7,276 nt of DNA from Allobutyricicoccus pentlandensis (GCA_904398645.1 CAJFPH010000064.1:1-7276), one strand, 5' to 3'; counted from the stretch's first letter, positions 1 to 6,073 are shown. Made by a program: numbers and translations. The notes: generated by a model from the letters alone, not told the origin.

Positions 1-25
1 AACATTTAACTGTTACGATGCGCAA

Positions 26-64
26 AGTAACAGCCTGCCGGAAGAGTTCTGGCAGGCTGTTACT
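26..64 (+). terminator. Hairpin terminator, probably of an upstream gene
   Basis: A perfect 14-bp inverted repeat (26-39 with 51-64) encloses an 11-nt loop. Only a weak T-rich stretch (ATTT) follows on the plus strand, so Rho-independent termination is likely but not textbook. The reverse strand is similarly weak. It most likely ends a gene lying left of the window. Confidence 0.6.
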
Positions 65-278
65 ATTTGAAAAAGATCTGTTAACCGGCAAAGATCCGCC
101 GTTTATTTCCGTGATTACAATAAATGAAACCGACGGACGCCATCGCAGCGAGACCGTGTCAGTTTGCATCAAACAGCACGAAAGACAAATCACCCCCAAG
201 CATAATATAGTTTACGGATGCAACCGTCAAGGTGAATAAATGTAGATGACCGGCGGACTCCTGAGTCAAAATTTCATA
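65..278. other. Intergenic spacer without a convincing gene
   Basis: This stretch lies between the first hairpin and the promoter of the metal exporter. A 73-codon open frame crosses it (18-239, plus), but it starts before and runs through the terminator hairpin, has no ribosome binding site, and resembles no family I know. The only structure seen is a short palindrome (GACTC-CT-GAGTC, 256-267) just upstream of the -35 box. Confidence 0.5.
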
Positions 279-307
279 TTGACGACTTAAACAATGTATT
301 ATATGAT
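279..307 (+). promoter_or_regulatory. Sigma-A-type promoter of the CDF exporter
   Basis: TTGACG (279-284) and TATGAT (302-307) are separated by exactly 17 nt; each differs from consensus at one base. Transcription would begin near 314, giving a leader of about 48 nt. That is too short to hold a known metal riboswitch. The gene's ribosome binding site, AGAGGA (350-355), lies 6 nt before the ATG. Confidence 0.75.
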
Positions 308-361
308 ATAAGGAATGCAGTAATATGATAAAAAAGAATTACGGACACCAGAGGAATTTTC

Positions 362-1531
362 ATGATCACTCTCCTTTCTAAGATTTTTATCAAAAACCGT
401 GACAACACCGGCGATCAGAAGGTACGGCGTAGCTATGGTATACTTGCCAGTGTCGTGGGCATCTGCCTGAACATTCTTCTCTTTTTGGGAAAGTACCTTG
501 CAGGCGCGCAGTGCGGCTCCATTGCGATTATGAGCGACGCATTTAATAACCTCTCTGACGCCGGGTCTTCTCTCGTGACGCTTATAGGATTCAAGTTTGC
601 CGGGATGAAGCCGGATGCCGATCATCCCTTCGGTCATGGTCGTATTGAATACATTTCAGGTTTCATTGTCTCCGCGACAATTATCCTGATGGGATTTGAA
701 CTTGGTAAAAGCTCTATTGAAAAAATTATGAACCCTGAACCGATCGATACCAGTATTTTGTCGATTGGCATTCTGATTGCTTCCATTTGCGTCAAACTTT
801 ACATGAATTTTTATAACCGCCGCATTGCAAAAAAAATCGGCTCTGCCGCCATGCGTGCTACGGCTACGGACAGCTTAAGCGACGCCATTGCAACTACGGT
901 TGTTTTGGCATCCGTTCTCATCGTTCGTTTTACCGGCGTCAATATAGATGGCTGGTGCGGTGTTGCCGTGGCGTGCTTTATTCTATTCGCAGGTTATAGT
1001 GCTGCCCGCGAGACGCTCAGTCCGCTTTTGGGGAATCCGCCGGATCCCGCGTTTGTCAAACAAATTCAGGATATAGTCATGTCCCACAAGGAGATCATCG
1101 GCATGCACGATTTAATTGTCCACGACTATGGTCCGGGACGCATCATGGTGTCCTTACATGGCGAAGTGGATGGCGATGGCGATATTTTTGCTCTGCACGA
1201 CAAAATCGATTTAATTGAACGAGAACTGCGTGAAAAACTGGGGTGTGCCGCAACCATACATATGGACCCCATTGAGACAAACAACGAAACTGTCTCACGG
1301 TTAAAGGAAGAAGTCTCTTCCATTGTACAGAATATTCATCCGGAACTGACGATTCATGACTTTCGTATGGTTCGGGGACGTACACATACGAATCTTATAT
1401 TTGATGTTGTCGTTCCTCTGGACGTGAAAATGTCCGATCGTGAAGTAACAGATCAGATTACCACGCAGATTCAAGAAAAACATCCCAATTTTTATACGGT
1501 TATACAGGTCGATAAATCCTATGTCATGTAA
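362..1531 (+). CDS. Cation diffusion facilitator (CDF) family metal exporter, possibly Mn-selective
   Basis: A 389-aa inner-membrane divalent-cation/proton antiporter of the CDF family. The N-terminal half holds the hydrophobic segments of a six-helix CDF domain (about residues 25-215). The metal site is visible as N62-x3-D66 in helix 2 (within SDAFNNLSDAGSS) and D170-x3-D174 in helix 5 (DSLSD). The family signature DHPFGHGR spans 87-94. A cytoplasmic ferredoxin-like domain follows (about 228-304). A further 80 residues (about 308-389) look like a second copy of that domain, so the protein is longer than a usual 290-300-aa CDF. Zn-exporting CDFs normally carry a His in this site; an all Asn/Asp site is typical of Mn exporters such as MntE, so manganese is the best guess (inference). 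It has its own promoter and terminator and appears monocistronic. The start is supported by AGAGGA 6 nt upstream. Confidence 0.93.
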   Translation: MITLLSKIFIKNRDNTGDQKVRRSYGILASVVGICLNILLFLGKYLAGAQCGSIAIMSDAFNNLSDAGSSLVTLIGFKFAGMKPDADHPFGHGRIEYISGFIVSATIILMGFELGKSSIEKIMNPEPIDTSILSIGILIASICVKLYMNFYNRRIAKKIGSAAMRATATDSLSDAIATTVVLASVLIVRFTGVNIDGWCGVAVACFILFAGYSAARETLSPLLGNPPDPAFVKQIQDIVMSHKEIIGMHDLIVHDYGPGRIMVSLHGEVDGDGDIFALHDKIDLIERELREKLGCAATIHMDPIETNNETVSRLKEEVSSIVQNIHPELTIHDFRMVRGRTHTNLIFDVVVPLDVKMSDREVTDQITTQIQEKHPNFYTVIQVDKSYVM

Positions 1532-1566
1532 AGGACCCTGGAATGCGATTGCATTCCAGGGTCCTT
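1531..1566. terminator. Strong hairpin between convergent genes, likely bidirectional terminator
   Basis: A perfect 16-bp stem (1531-1546 with 1551-1566) closes a GATT tetraloop and is followed on the plus strand by the pyrimidine-rich CCTTATTTCCCTT. The left arm begins at the last base of the exporter stop codon. The convergent xylanase gene stops only 17 nt beyond the right arm, so the hairpin probably serves both transcripts. The T-run is poorer in the minus direction. Confidence 0.85.
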
Positions 1567-1583
1567 CCTTATTTCCCTTGAAT

Positions 1584-2900
1584 TCATGGCATATCTGCGA
1601 CGGCATCTGGAATCAGGCTGCGGTCTATGACGCCCCAAAACGCAGGTTTTGTCATCATCCGGCGGTCAAACAGCAGCGGCGCGTTAACACGGCCCGCTAC
1701 CGGATAGCTGTCAAGCCAGCTTCGTCCATCATAAACGCCCCAGGTAACCACCATATCCAGGTTTCCTTTTTCCGCCTGACGGCGGAACATCTCAAACAAG
1801 TCCGCATAATACTCAGCAAACTCCGTCTGCAATTCCGGCGTCATTTCCCTGGTTGTGCTCTCGTCGCCCCAACGAAAAATAGAAACATCCAGTTCTGTAA
1901 TCTGCACGGTAAAATCCGGATTCACTTCTTTAAGCGACGCCAACTTCTCAATTGCCAGTTCAAATACCGGGATAGAGGGATATCCCATTTGAATGTGAGC
2001 CTGAATGCCCGCGCCGTCAATCGGGACGCCCTTCTCCAGCATGGCGCGTACCATTTCATAGAAAGCGTCCAGCTTATTCATATCACTTTCCAAACTGTAA
2101 TCGTTAATGATTAGCTGCGCATCGGGATCGGCGGCATCTGCCCAGTAAAATGCCTGCTCTATATAGTCATAGTCTTCTCCGTCTCCATCCAGATCGCCAA
2201 TGATGGAGGCGTACTGTGAAGACTCGCTGTCACGCCGTATCCCACCATTGGAATCAGACATCGCTTCATTCACAACATCCCATGTATGTATGCGCCCTTT
2301 ATATCGGGACACCACTGTTGTAATGTATTCCTCCATACGCGCAAGCAGCTGCTCACGCGTCGCGCGTTCACCATCTTCACCCACAAACCACCACTCCGGT
2401 GCCTGCGAGTGCCAAATCAGCGTATGGCCGCGCAGCGTGGCTCCAACATCCTCTCCAAATTCTACAAATTTGTCAGCTGCATCAAAATAAAAGGTTCCTT
2501 CCGACGGATTCAAGTACATGGGCTTCATCTCATTTTCCGTCACAAACGTATTATAGTGCTTTGTAATCAGCTGATAAAAGTCGGAGCCCTCTTCGAGTTG
2601 ATCCGTATTGACCGCCGCGCCGACCTTGAAAGCATCTTCATAAGCCTCGCACAGCGAGGGAACGCTCTCATCGTAACCCGGCAGATAATAGGAGACATCT
2701 TCAGAGATGCCCGCGTCATTATCCTCATCGGTCATACCGTCGTTCGGTTGTACTTCCCCCTGGGAATTGGTGCCGGACGGTGTCTGTTCTCCGTCCTCCT
2801 GAGTTAATGTGTCCGGCGCAGGAGATTCCTCCGCCGTACACGCGCTGAACAGCACAAAAAGCGTCAGCACGATGGACATCATCCTCATTCTTTTTCTCAT
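1584..2900 (-). CDS. Endo-1,4-beta-xylanase, GH10, surface lipoprotein
   Basis: A 438-aa retaining xylanase that cuts internal beta-1,4 bonds of xylan. Residues 1-20 form a lipoprotein signal peptide (Arg/Lys-rich start, hydrophobic core) ending in LFSAC, with lipidated Cys21. An acidic Gly/Ser/Thr/Pro linker runs to about residue 70. The catalytic GH10 barrel fills about 76-430. Visible signatures are TENEMKP (121-127), RGHTLIWHSQAPEW (157-170), WDVVNEA with acid/base Glu212, the QAH strand (300-302) and ITELDVS with nucleophile Glu336. WGVYDGRSW (about 387-395) is the usual C-terminal aromatic motif. No carbohydrate-binding module is seen. The start chosen has CAGGAGG 5 nt upstream; a TTG 30 nt earlier is open in frame but would place that site inside the gene. 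It lies 48 nt after the isomerase gene with no terminator between, so the two are probably one transcript. An unusual acidic insert DLDGDGEDYD sits at 236-245. Confidence 0.96.
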   Translation of the reverse strand: MRKRMRMMSIVLTLFVLFSACTAEESPAPDTLTQEDGEQTPSGTNSQGEVQPNDGMTDEDNDAGISEDVSYYLPGYDESVPSLCEAYEDAFKVGAAVNTDQLEEGSDFYQLITKHYNTFVTENEMKPMYLNPSEGTFYFDAADKFVEFGEDVGATLRGHTLIWHSQAPEWWFVGEDGERATREQLLARMEEYITTVVSRYKGRIHTWDVVNEAMSDSNGGIRRDSESSQYASIIGDLDGDGEDYDYIEQAFYWADAADPDAQLIINDYSLESDMNKLDAFYEMVRAMLEKGVPIDGAGIQAHIQMGYPSIPVFELAIEKLASLKEVNPDFTVQITELDVSIFRWGDESTTREMTPELQTEFAEYYADLFEMFRRQAEKGNLDMVVTWGVYDGRSWLDSYPVAGRVNAPLLFDRRMMTKPAFWGVIDRSLIPDAVADMP

Positions 2901-2948
2901 GGCTGCCTCCTGTTTTTCATAAGCCAACACTACCGGTTCAGCAACACA

Positions 2949-3764
2949 TTACCACCCAAGCGAACGGAGATACATGCGGCTTTCACGCGCCGCCTCCAAA
3001 GACGGACCCTGCCAGGCATCCTGTTCTACCACAACATAGCGCGCACCGGATTCGGCGGCAGCCTCCAGAATCGGCGGGAAGTCCTGTACGCCATGGCCCA
3101 CCGGACGGAAAGCAAAAGTAGAGGGCGCAGCGTCCCGTTTCGTTTCCATACCAATCAGGTCATACATATGCTCGCTTTTCTCACCAGTGAAGTCCTTTAA
3201 ATGTACAATCGGGCTACGCCCTGCGTAACGGCGGATATAAGACGCGGGGTCCTGACCGGCGACCTTGATCCAACAGACATCCAGCTCGGTCTGAAGCAAT
3301 TCTTCCGGAATGACACGGTACAAATAGTCAAGTCCAAAGCTTCCGTCCTCCATCACAACAAACTCAAAGTCATGGTTATGGTACAAAAGCGGGATGCCAA
3401 TCGCTGAGGACGCCCTGCCTATTCGTTCTATTTGCCGCAATGTTTCCGCAAAACCTGGCGTACCGGGCCGCATTTCCTCCGGCAAATAGGGAATCGCAAG
3501 ATATTCACAGCCGATCGTCTGATAATCTGCAAGCGTTCGGTCCAAATCTGAAATCAACTCCATAATCGGCACATGCGCGCAGATTGCCCGCAGCCCCGTT
3601 TCGTCTAAGATATGGCGAAACTCCCGCGCCGGGATTCCATAAAGACCTGCCGGCTCAACAAGCGCATATCCCATTTCCCGAACTTTTTCCATCGTTCCTG
3701 CAAAATCACGTTCCGCCTCGTCTCGGACCGTATAAAGCTGCAATGCTACAGGCAAGGTTTTCAT
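2949..3764 (-). CDS. Sugar phosphate isomerase/epimerase-like TIM-barrel protein
   Basis: A 271-aa cytoplasmic protein of the xylose isomerase-like TIM-barrel superfamily (AP endonuclease 2 fold), full length for the family. No signal peptide is present. Family landmarks are LQLYTVRD (9-15), VEPAGLYG with Glu37, CAHVP with His64, YHNHDFEF (128-135), ELDVCWI (160-166), VHLKDF (187-192), PVGHG (221-225) and VVVEQD with Glu247. Probable metal ligands are an acidic or His residue in 128-135, Asp162, His188 and Glu247, by analogy with the family Glu-Asp-His-Glu set. The substrate cannot be read from sequence. Relatives include IolE-type and YcjR-type (3-keto-sugar epimerase) enzymes, often encoded next to Gfo/Idh/MocA oxidoreductases, as here. 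The start is well supported: GGGAGGA lies 6 nt upstream. It is the first gene of the unit that continues into the xylanase gene. Confidence 0.88.
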   Translation of the reverse strand: MKTLPVALQLYTVRDEAERDFAGTMEKVREMGYALVEPAGLYGIPAREFRHILDETGLRAICAHVPIMELISDLDRTLADYQTIGCEYLAIPYLPEEMRPGTPGFAETLRQIERIGRASSAIGIPLLYHNHDFEFVVMEDGSFGLDYLYRVIPEELLQTELDVCWIKVAGQDPASYIRRYAGRSPIVHLKDFTGEKSEHMYDLIGMETKRDAAPSTFAFRPVGHGVQDFPPILEAAAESGARYVVVEQDAWQGPSLEAARESRMYLRSLGW

Positions 3765-3795
3765 ATACTTTCCTCCCGTTTCTTTTCCTGTTTTT

Positions 3796-3824
3796 ATTAT
3801 ATCGCTACAATTTGGTAAAGTAAA
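3796..3824 (-). promoter_or_regulatory. Promoter of the isomerase-xylanase unit
   Basis: Read on the minus strand, TTTACT (3824-3819) and a perfect TATAAT (3801-3796) are 17 nt apart. Transcription would start near 3789 with a leader of about 25 nt that holds the GGGAGGA ribosome binding site. The -35 box lies only 3 nt from the -35 box of the divergent plus-strand promoter. Confidence 0.65.
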
Positions 3825-3833
3825 GCGTTGACT
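3820..3833. promoter_or_regulatory. Candidate cre site (CcpA catabolite repression)
   Basis: GTAAAGCGTTGACT matches 11 of 14 positions of the Bacillus cre consensus TGWAARCGYTWNCW, with the AARCGYT core complete. It overlaps both divergent -35 boxes, where a bound repressor would block both promoters. CcpA control of xylan genes is well known in Bacillota; its presence in this organism is inferred. The outer TG and one inner position do not match. Confidence 0.45.
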
Positions 3834-3856
3834 TTATTGACTATCTGTGATAGTCT
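3828..3856 (+). promoter_or_regulatory. Promoter of the Gfo/Idh oxidoreductase gene
   Basis: TTGACT (3828-3833) and TAGTCT (3851-3856) are 17 nt apart. The -35 box is good and the -10 is weak, as expected for a regulated promoter. A second TTGACT (3837-3842) repeats 9 nt downstream but has only a poor -10 partner. The leader to the ATG would be about 107 nt. Confidence 0.5.
3839..3855. promoter_or_regulatory. Inverted repeat, candidate operator
   Basis: GACTATC-TGT-GATAGTC is a perfect 7-bp inverted repeat with a 3-nt centre. It covers the spacer and nearly all of the -10 box of the plus-strand promoter. This is the size and place of a dimeric repressor operator (LacI- or GntR-like), but no regulator gene is in the window, so the binding protein is unknown. 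Confidence 0.45.
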
Positions 3857-3895
3857 GAATTTGTTGGCAGATCTTTTGTTTTTCCAGGGAGGAAT

Positions 3896-3911
3896 ACCGG
3901 CGCTTGCCGGT
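3896..3911 (+). other. Small GC-rich hairpin in the oxidoreductase leader
   Basis: ACCGGC-GCTT-GCCGGT forms a 6-bp stem with a 4-nt loop in the untranslated leader. It is preceded by AGGGAGGAA (3886-3894), a near-perfect Shine-Dalgarno sequence with no ATG behind it. The role is unknown: it could be mRNA stabilisation, a leader peptide from a TTG start, or chance. Confidence 0.4.
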
Positions 3912-3969
3912 TTGCAACACTTTTATCCCACATTTTTTACGATATCGATAGAGAAAGGACGTGTCTCGT

Positions 3970-5106
3970 ATGTCAGATGTTTTGAGTAAGTTCCGGCCCG
4001 ACGAAAAAGCCGAACGCAAAACGTTTTCCAAAAAGCTGAAAGTTGGCATCATCGGCACCGGCTGGATTGCGGAGTCCCACGCAGAGAGCTATTTGAAGAT
4101 GGATGACGTCGAAATTGTGGCGCTTGCCGACTTAATCCCGGGAAAGGCTGAGAAGTTTGCCGCACAGTATGGGATCCAGGGCGCGCGTTTTTATCCCGAT
4201 CACAAATCCATGCTCGAGCAGGAGGCGTTGGATGCGGTCAGCGTCTGTACATACAATGCCACGCACTGTGTTTGTACGGTAGACGCGTTAAAGGCAGGCG
4301 TCAACGTTCTTTTGGAAAAACCGATGACTGTCACGCTGGAAGAAGCGCTTGCAATCCGCCATGCGGAAAAAGAAAGTGGAAAAATAGTAGATATTGGCTT
4401 TCAGCCCCGTTATGAAGTCAATTTTCAAATGATTAAACGAGTGGTGCAGTCTGGCGCACTCGGCGATGTTTACTATATTCAGACAGGAGGCGGGCGCCGC
4501 CGCGGCATTCCCGGCAGTACATTTATTGAGAAGAAAACAGGTGGAATCGGCGCACTCGGTGATATCGGTTGTTATGCGCTCGACGTAGTACTGAATGCCA
4601 TCGGCTATCCGAAGCCTCTCACTGTTACCGGTTATACCTCCGGCTTTTTTGGTTCCAATCCCGCTTACTATCCGGAGCGTGATGCATCCCGATTTAATGT
4701 TGACGATTTTGCGGCAGCGTTTATCCGTCTGGAAGGCGGTATCATCTGCGATTTTCGGATTTCTTGGGCCATGCATATGGACACAACCGGCGATTCTCTC
4801 ATTTTGGGAACGAAAGGTGGACTTCGCATCCCCTCAACTGAGTGTTGGAACGGCTATGGTTTGGACCGTCCCCTTATCTATTACCACGATGTGGGCGGCG
4901 CGCAGGTTGAAACGGTTATCCCTCTGCAGGAATCAAATGCTGACCGCATCTTCTATGAAAAAGTTCGTGCATTCGTCGACGCCGTACAGACCGGTGCACC
5001 CTCTCCCATCTCCAGCGCGCAGATTATTTATAATCAGGCTATCCTGGACGGAATCGCAAGATCTGCCGCTTTGGGGCGCGAAGTGGATATCGTAATCCCG
5101 GAATGA
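3970..5106 (+). CDS. Gfo/Idh/MocA family NAD(P)-dependent sugar oxidoreductase
   Basis: A 378-aa cytoplasmic dehydrogenase-like protein. An N-terminal Rossmann domain starts at about residue 23 with VGIIGTGWIAESH (25-37), the dinucleotide-binding glycine motif. The catalytic-lysine motif EKP is at 116-118. The C-terminal alpha/beta domain begins after about residue 130 and contains GGIGALGDIGCYALD (191-205), with Asp198 and Asp205. Tyr202 stands where many relatives have a catalytic His; Tyr is also found in glucose-fructose oxidoreductase and dimeric xylose/dihydrodiol dehydrogenases. The substrate is unknown, but the divergent isomerase and xylanase genes suggest a pentose or oligosaccharide. 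AAAGGA (3954-3959) lies 10 nt before this ATG. A GTG at 3961 is in frame but only 1 nt from that site, so the ATG is preferred. Residues 1-22 are a charged extension before the fold. The gene ends in TGA, 8 nt before its terminator hairpin. Confidence 0.92.
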   Translation: MSDVLSKFRPDEKAERKTFSKKLKVGIIGTGWIAESHAESYLKMDDVEIVALADLIPGKAEKFAAQYGIQGARFYPDHKSMLEQEALDAVSVCTYNATHCVCTVDALKAGVNVLLEKPMTVTLEEALAIRHAEKESGKIVDIGFQPRYEVNFQMIKRVVQSGALGDVYYIQTGGGRRRGIPGSTFIEKKTGGIGALGDIGCYALDVVLNAIGYPKPLTVTGYTSGFFGSNPAYYPERDASRFNVDDFAAAFIRLEGGIICDFRISWAMHMDTTGDSLILGTKGGLRIPSTECWNGYGLDRPLIYYHDVGGAQVETVIPLQESNADRIFYEKVRAFVDAVQTGAPSPISSAQIIYNQAILDGIARSAALGREVDIVIPE

Positions 5107-5114
5107 TCGTTTTT

Positions 5115-5151
5115 AAAACCGCCGTTCTTTGTGTAGAACGGCGGTTTTTTT
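5115..5151 (+). terminator. Rho-independent terminator of the oxidoreductase gene
   Basis: A perfect 14-bp stem (5115-5128 with 5135-5148), including A/T ends, has a 6-nt loop and runs into seven consecutive T (5145-5151). On the minus strand the stem is followed by TTTTAAAA, so it may also stop the convergent SOD transcript, for which no closer terminator is seen. Confidence 0.93.
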
Positions 5152-5258
5152 ATGCGTTTGCACGGTCAATGTCCTCGACCGGCATAAGACTACTGTAAAA
5201 TCAGGCAGGGTTTCTCTCGATTTCCCAATCAGGCAAATTGCCAATCCATTCATCGTTC

Positions 5259-5765
5259 TTATGCACGACGTATCACTCCACATGCAATTTTGATACCGGA
5301 GTCCCCTGCAGGTTGTGTTTTGAAATCATCAGGATGATCGTGTATTACAACTGTTCTTCCTATAATATTCTTCACTTGGAATCGATTTGTCAAAACCGCC
5401 AGAAACGCATGCCCCTGGTTCCCAAAAAGCGGGGGAAGGTCGCCTGCATGACCGGGATGCATACACATTGCCGGATTATAATGCGAAAGTGTCCCGGGAA
5501 ACGGGTCGTTACCCTCTACCTCCTGACAGGAGGAACCCTCATGGATATGGAATCCAAAGACGCGATCCATGCATTCTCCCCTATCATACGGAAGGCCAAA
5601 TATATTGGCCACAACAAAAACGCCGCCTCGGGTTTGATAAAATAACACCTGCCCTCTGATCAGCGGGTGGGCCATGCTTCCTCGCATCTCCGCATAGGCC
5701 TGATAGCCTTGTCTAAACAGTGAATCGAGAAACTCCAACGTCCTATTTGTCGTATGATAAATCAC
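5259..5765 (-). CDS. sodC: Cu/Zn superoxide dismutase family protein
   Basis: A 168-aa protein of the SodC fold, which converts superoxide to peroxide and oxygen. All metal ligands can be placed against human SOD1: His73 and His75 (FHIHE), bridging His95 (HYNP), His103, His106 and Asp109 (HPGHAGD), and His142 (VVIHDHPDD), with Asp146 as the secondary Asp. The disulfide pair is Cys80 and Cys162 (ACGVI). The active-site Arg (SOD1 Arg143) is replaced by Lys159. Residues 1-35 precede the beta-barrel and show no signal peptide, unlike most bacterial SodC, so the protein may be cytoplasmic; activity is not certain. The start is GTG: AAGGAGG (5778-5772) lies 6 nt upstream, and an ATG 2 nt earlier reads straight into TGA. 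The gene is alone, convergent with the oxidoreductase, with no clear link to the sugar genes. Confidence 0.9.
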   Translation of the reverse strand: MIYHTTNRTLEFLDSLFRQGYQAYAEMRGSMAHPLIRGQVLFYQTRGGVFVVANIFGLPYDRGECMDRVFGFHIHEGSSCQEVEGNDPFPGTLSHYNPAMCMHPGHAGDLPPLFGNQGHAFLAVLTNRFQVKNIIGRTVVIHDHPDDFKTQPAGDSGIKIACGVIRRA

Positions 5766-5868
5766 ATAACACCTCCTTGTCTGAATGGGTGCAACCTATC
5801 CTATGCGTGATTTTAAACGTCAGTGATTTTTTAAGCCGCACTTTCCAGCATCAAAAACTTAAATAAAG

Positions 5869-5896
5869 AGTATATACTATAAACTGGTACTGTAAA
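5869..5896 (-). promoter_or_regulatory. Candidate promoter of the SOD gene
   Basis: On the minus strand, TTTACA (5896-5891) and TATACT (5874-5869) are 16 nt apart, each with one mismatch to consensus. Transcription would start near 5862 with a leader of roughly 95 nt. Two GTGATTTT repeats (about 5807-5814 and 5823-5830) lie in the leader; no known riboswitch or operator was recognised. Confidence 0.5.
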
Positions 5897-6073
5897 ACGT
5901 AAGCCTTGAATTATTATTTTTGACGAATCTATAAGATAAACCAACCGTTTAAACAAGGTTGACTGATTTCGTTTTTCACGACGCCGGACAATTTGTAAAT
6001 ATATTTCCATCATTCATACTATTTTCATATTAAGGAGAAACATGGAATATATGTTCTAATTTTGCATGTTGTA
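5897..6073. other. AT-rich intergenic spacer
   Basis: This lies between the divergent SOD and solute-binding protein promoters. It contains a minus-strand 60-codon frame (6013-5831) that lacks a ribosome binding site and overlaps the SOD promoter, so it is not called. On the plus strand, AAGGAG (6032-6037) and ATG (6042) open a frame of only five codons (MEYMF, stop at 6057-6059). No other gene or repeat is seen. Confidence 0.5.

Noticed and set aside
18..239. 73-aa plus-strand open frame
   Set aside because: It starts before and runs through a 14-bp terminator hairpin, has no ribosome binding site and no recognisable family.
256..267. Short palindrome GACTC-CT-GAGTC upstream of the exporter promoter
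   Set aside because: Five-bp arms are too short to claim an operator, and it does not resemble the MntR or Fur boxes I know.
1521..2807. Plus-strand open frames opposite the xylanase (1521-2114, 2286-2807)
   Set aside because: They lie antisense to a clear GH10 domain, and the first one reads through the terminator hairpin.
2898..2930. Earlier TTG start of the xylanase (adds MLAYEKQEAA)
   Set aside because: It would place the strong CAGGAGG inside the gene and add non-signal residues before a normal lipoprotein signal peptide.
3961..3963. GTG start for the oxidoreductase
   Set aside because: Only 1 nt separates it from AAAGGA; the ATG at 3970 has more workable spacing.
5831..6013. 60-aa minus-strand open frame, with a faint transposase-like LIDSS motif
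   Set aside because: No ribosome binding site, overlaps the likely SOD promoter, ends without further similarity; the motif is too short to call an insertion-sequence remnant.
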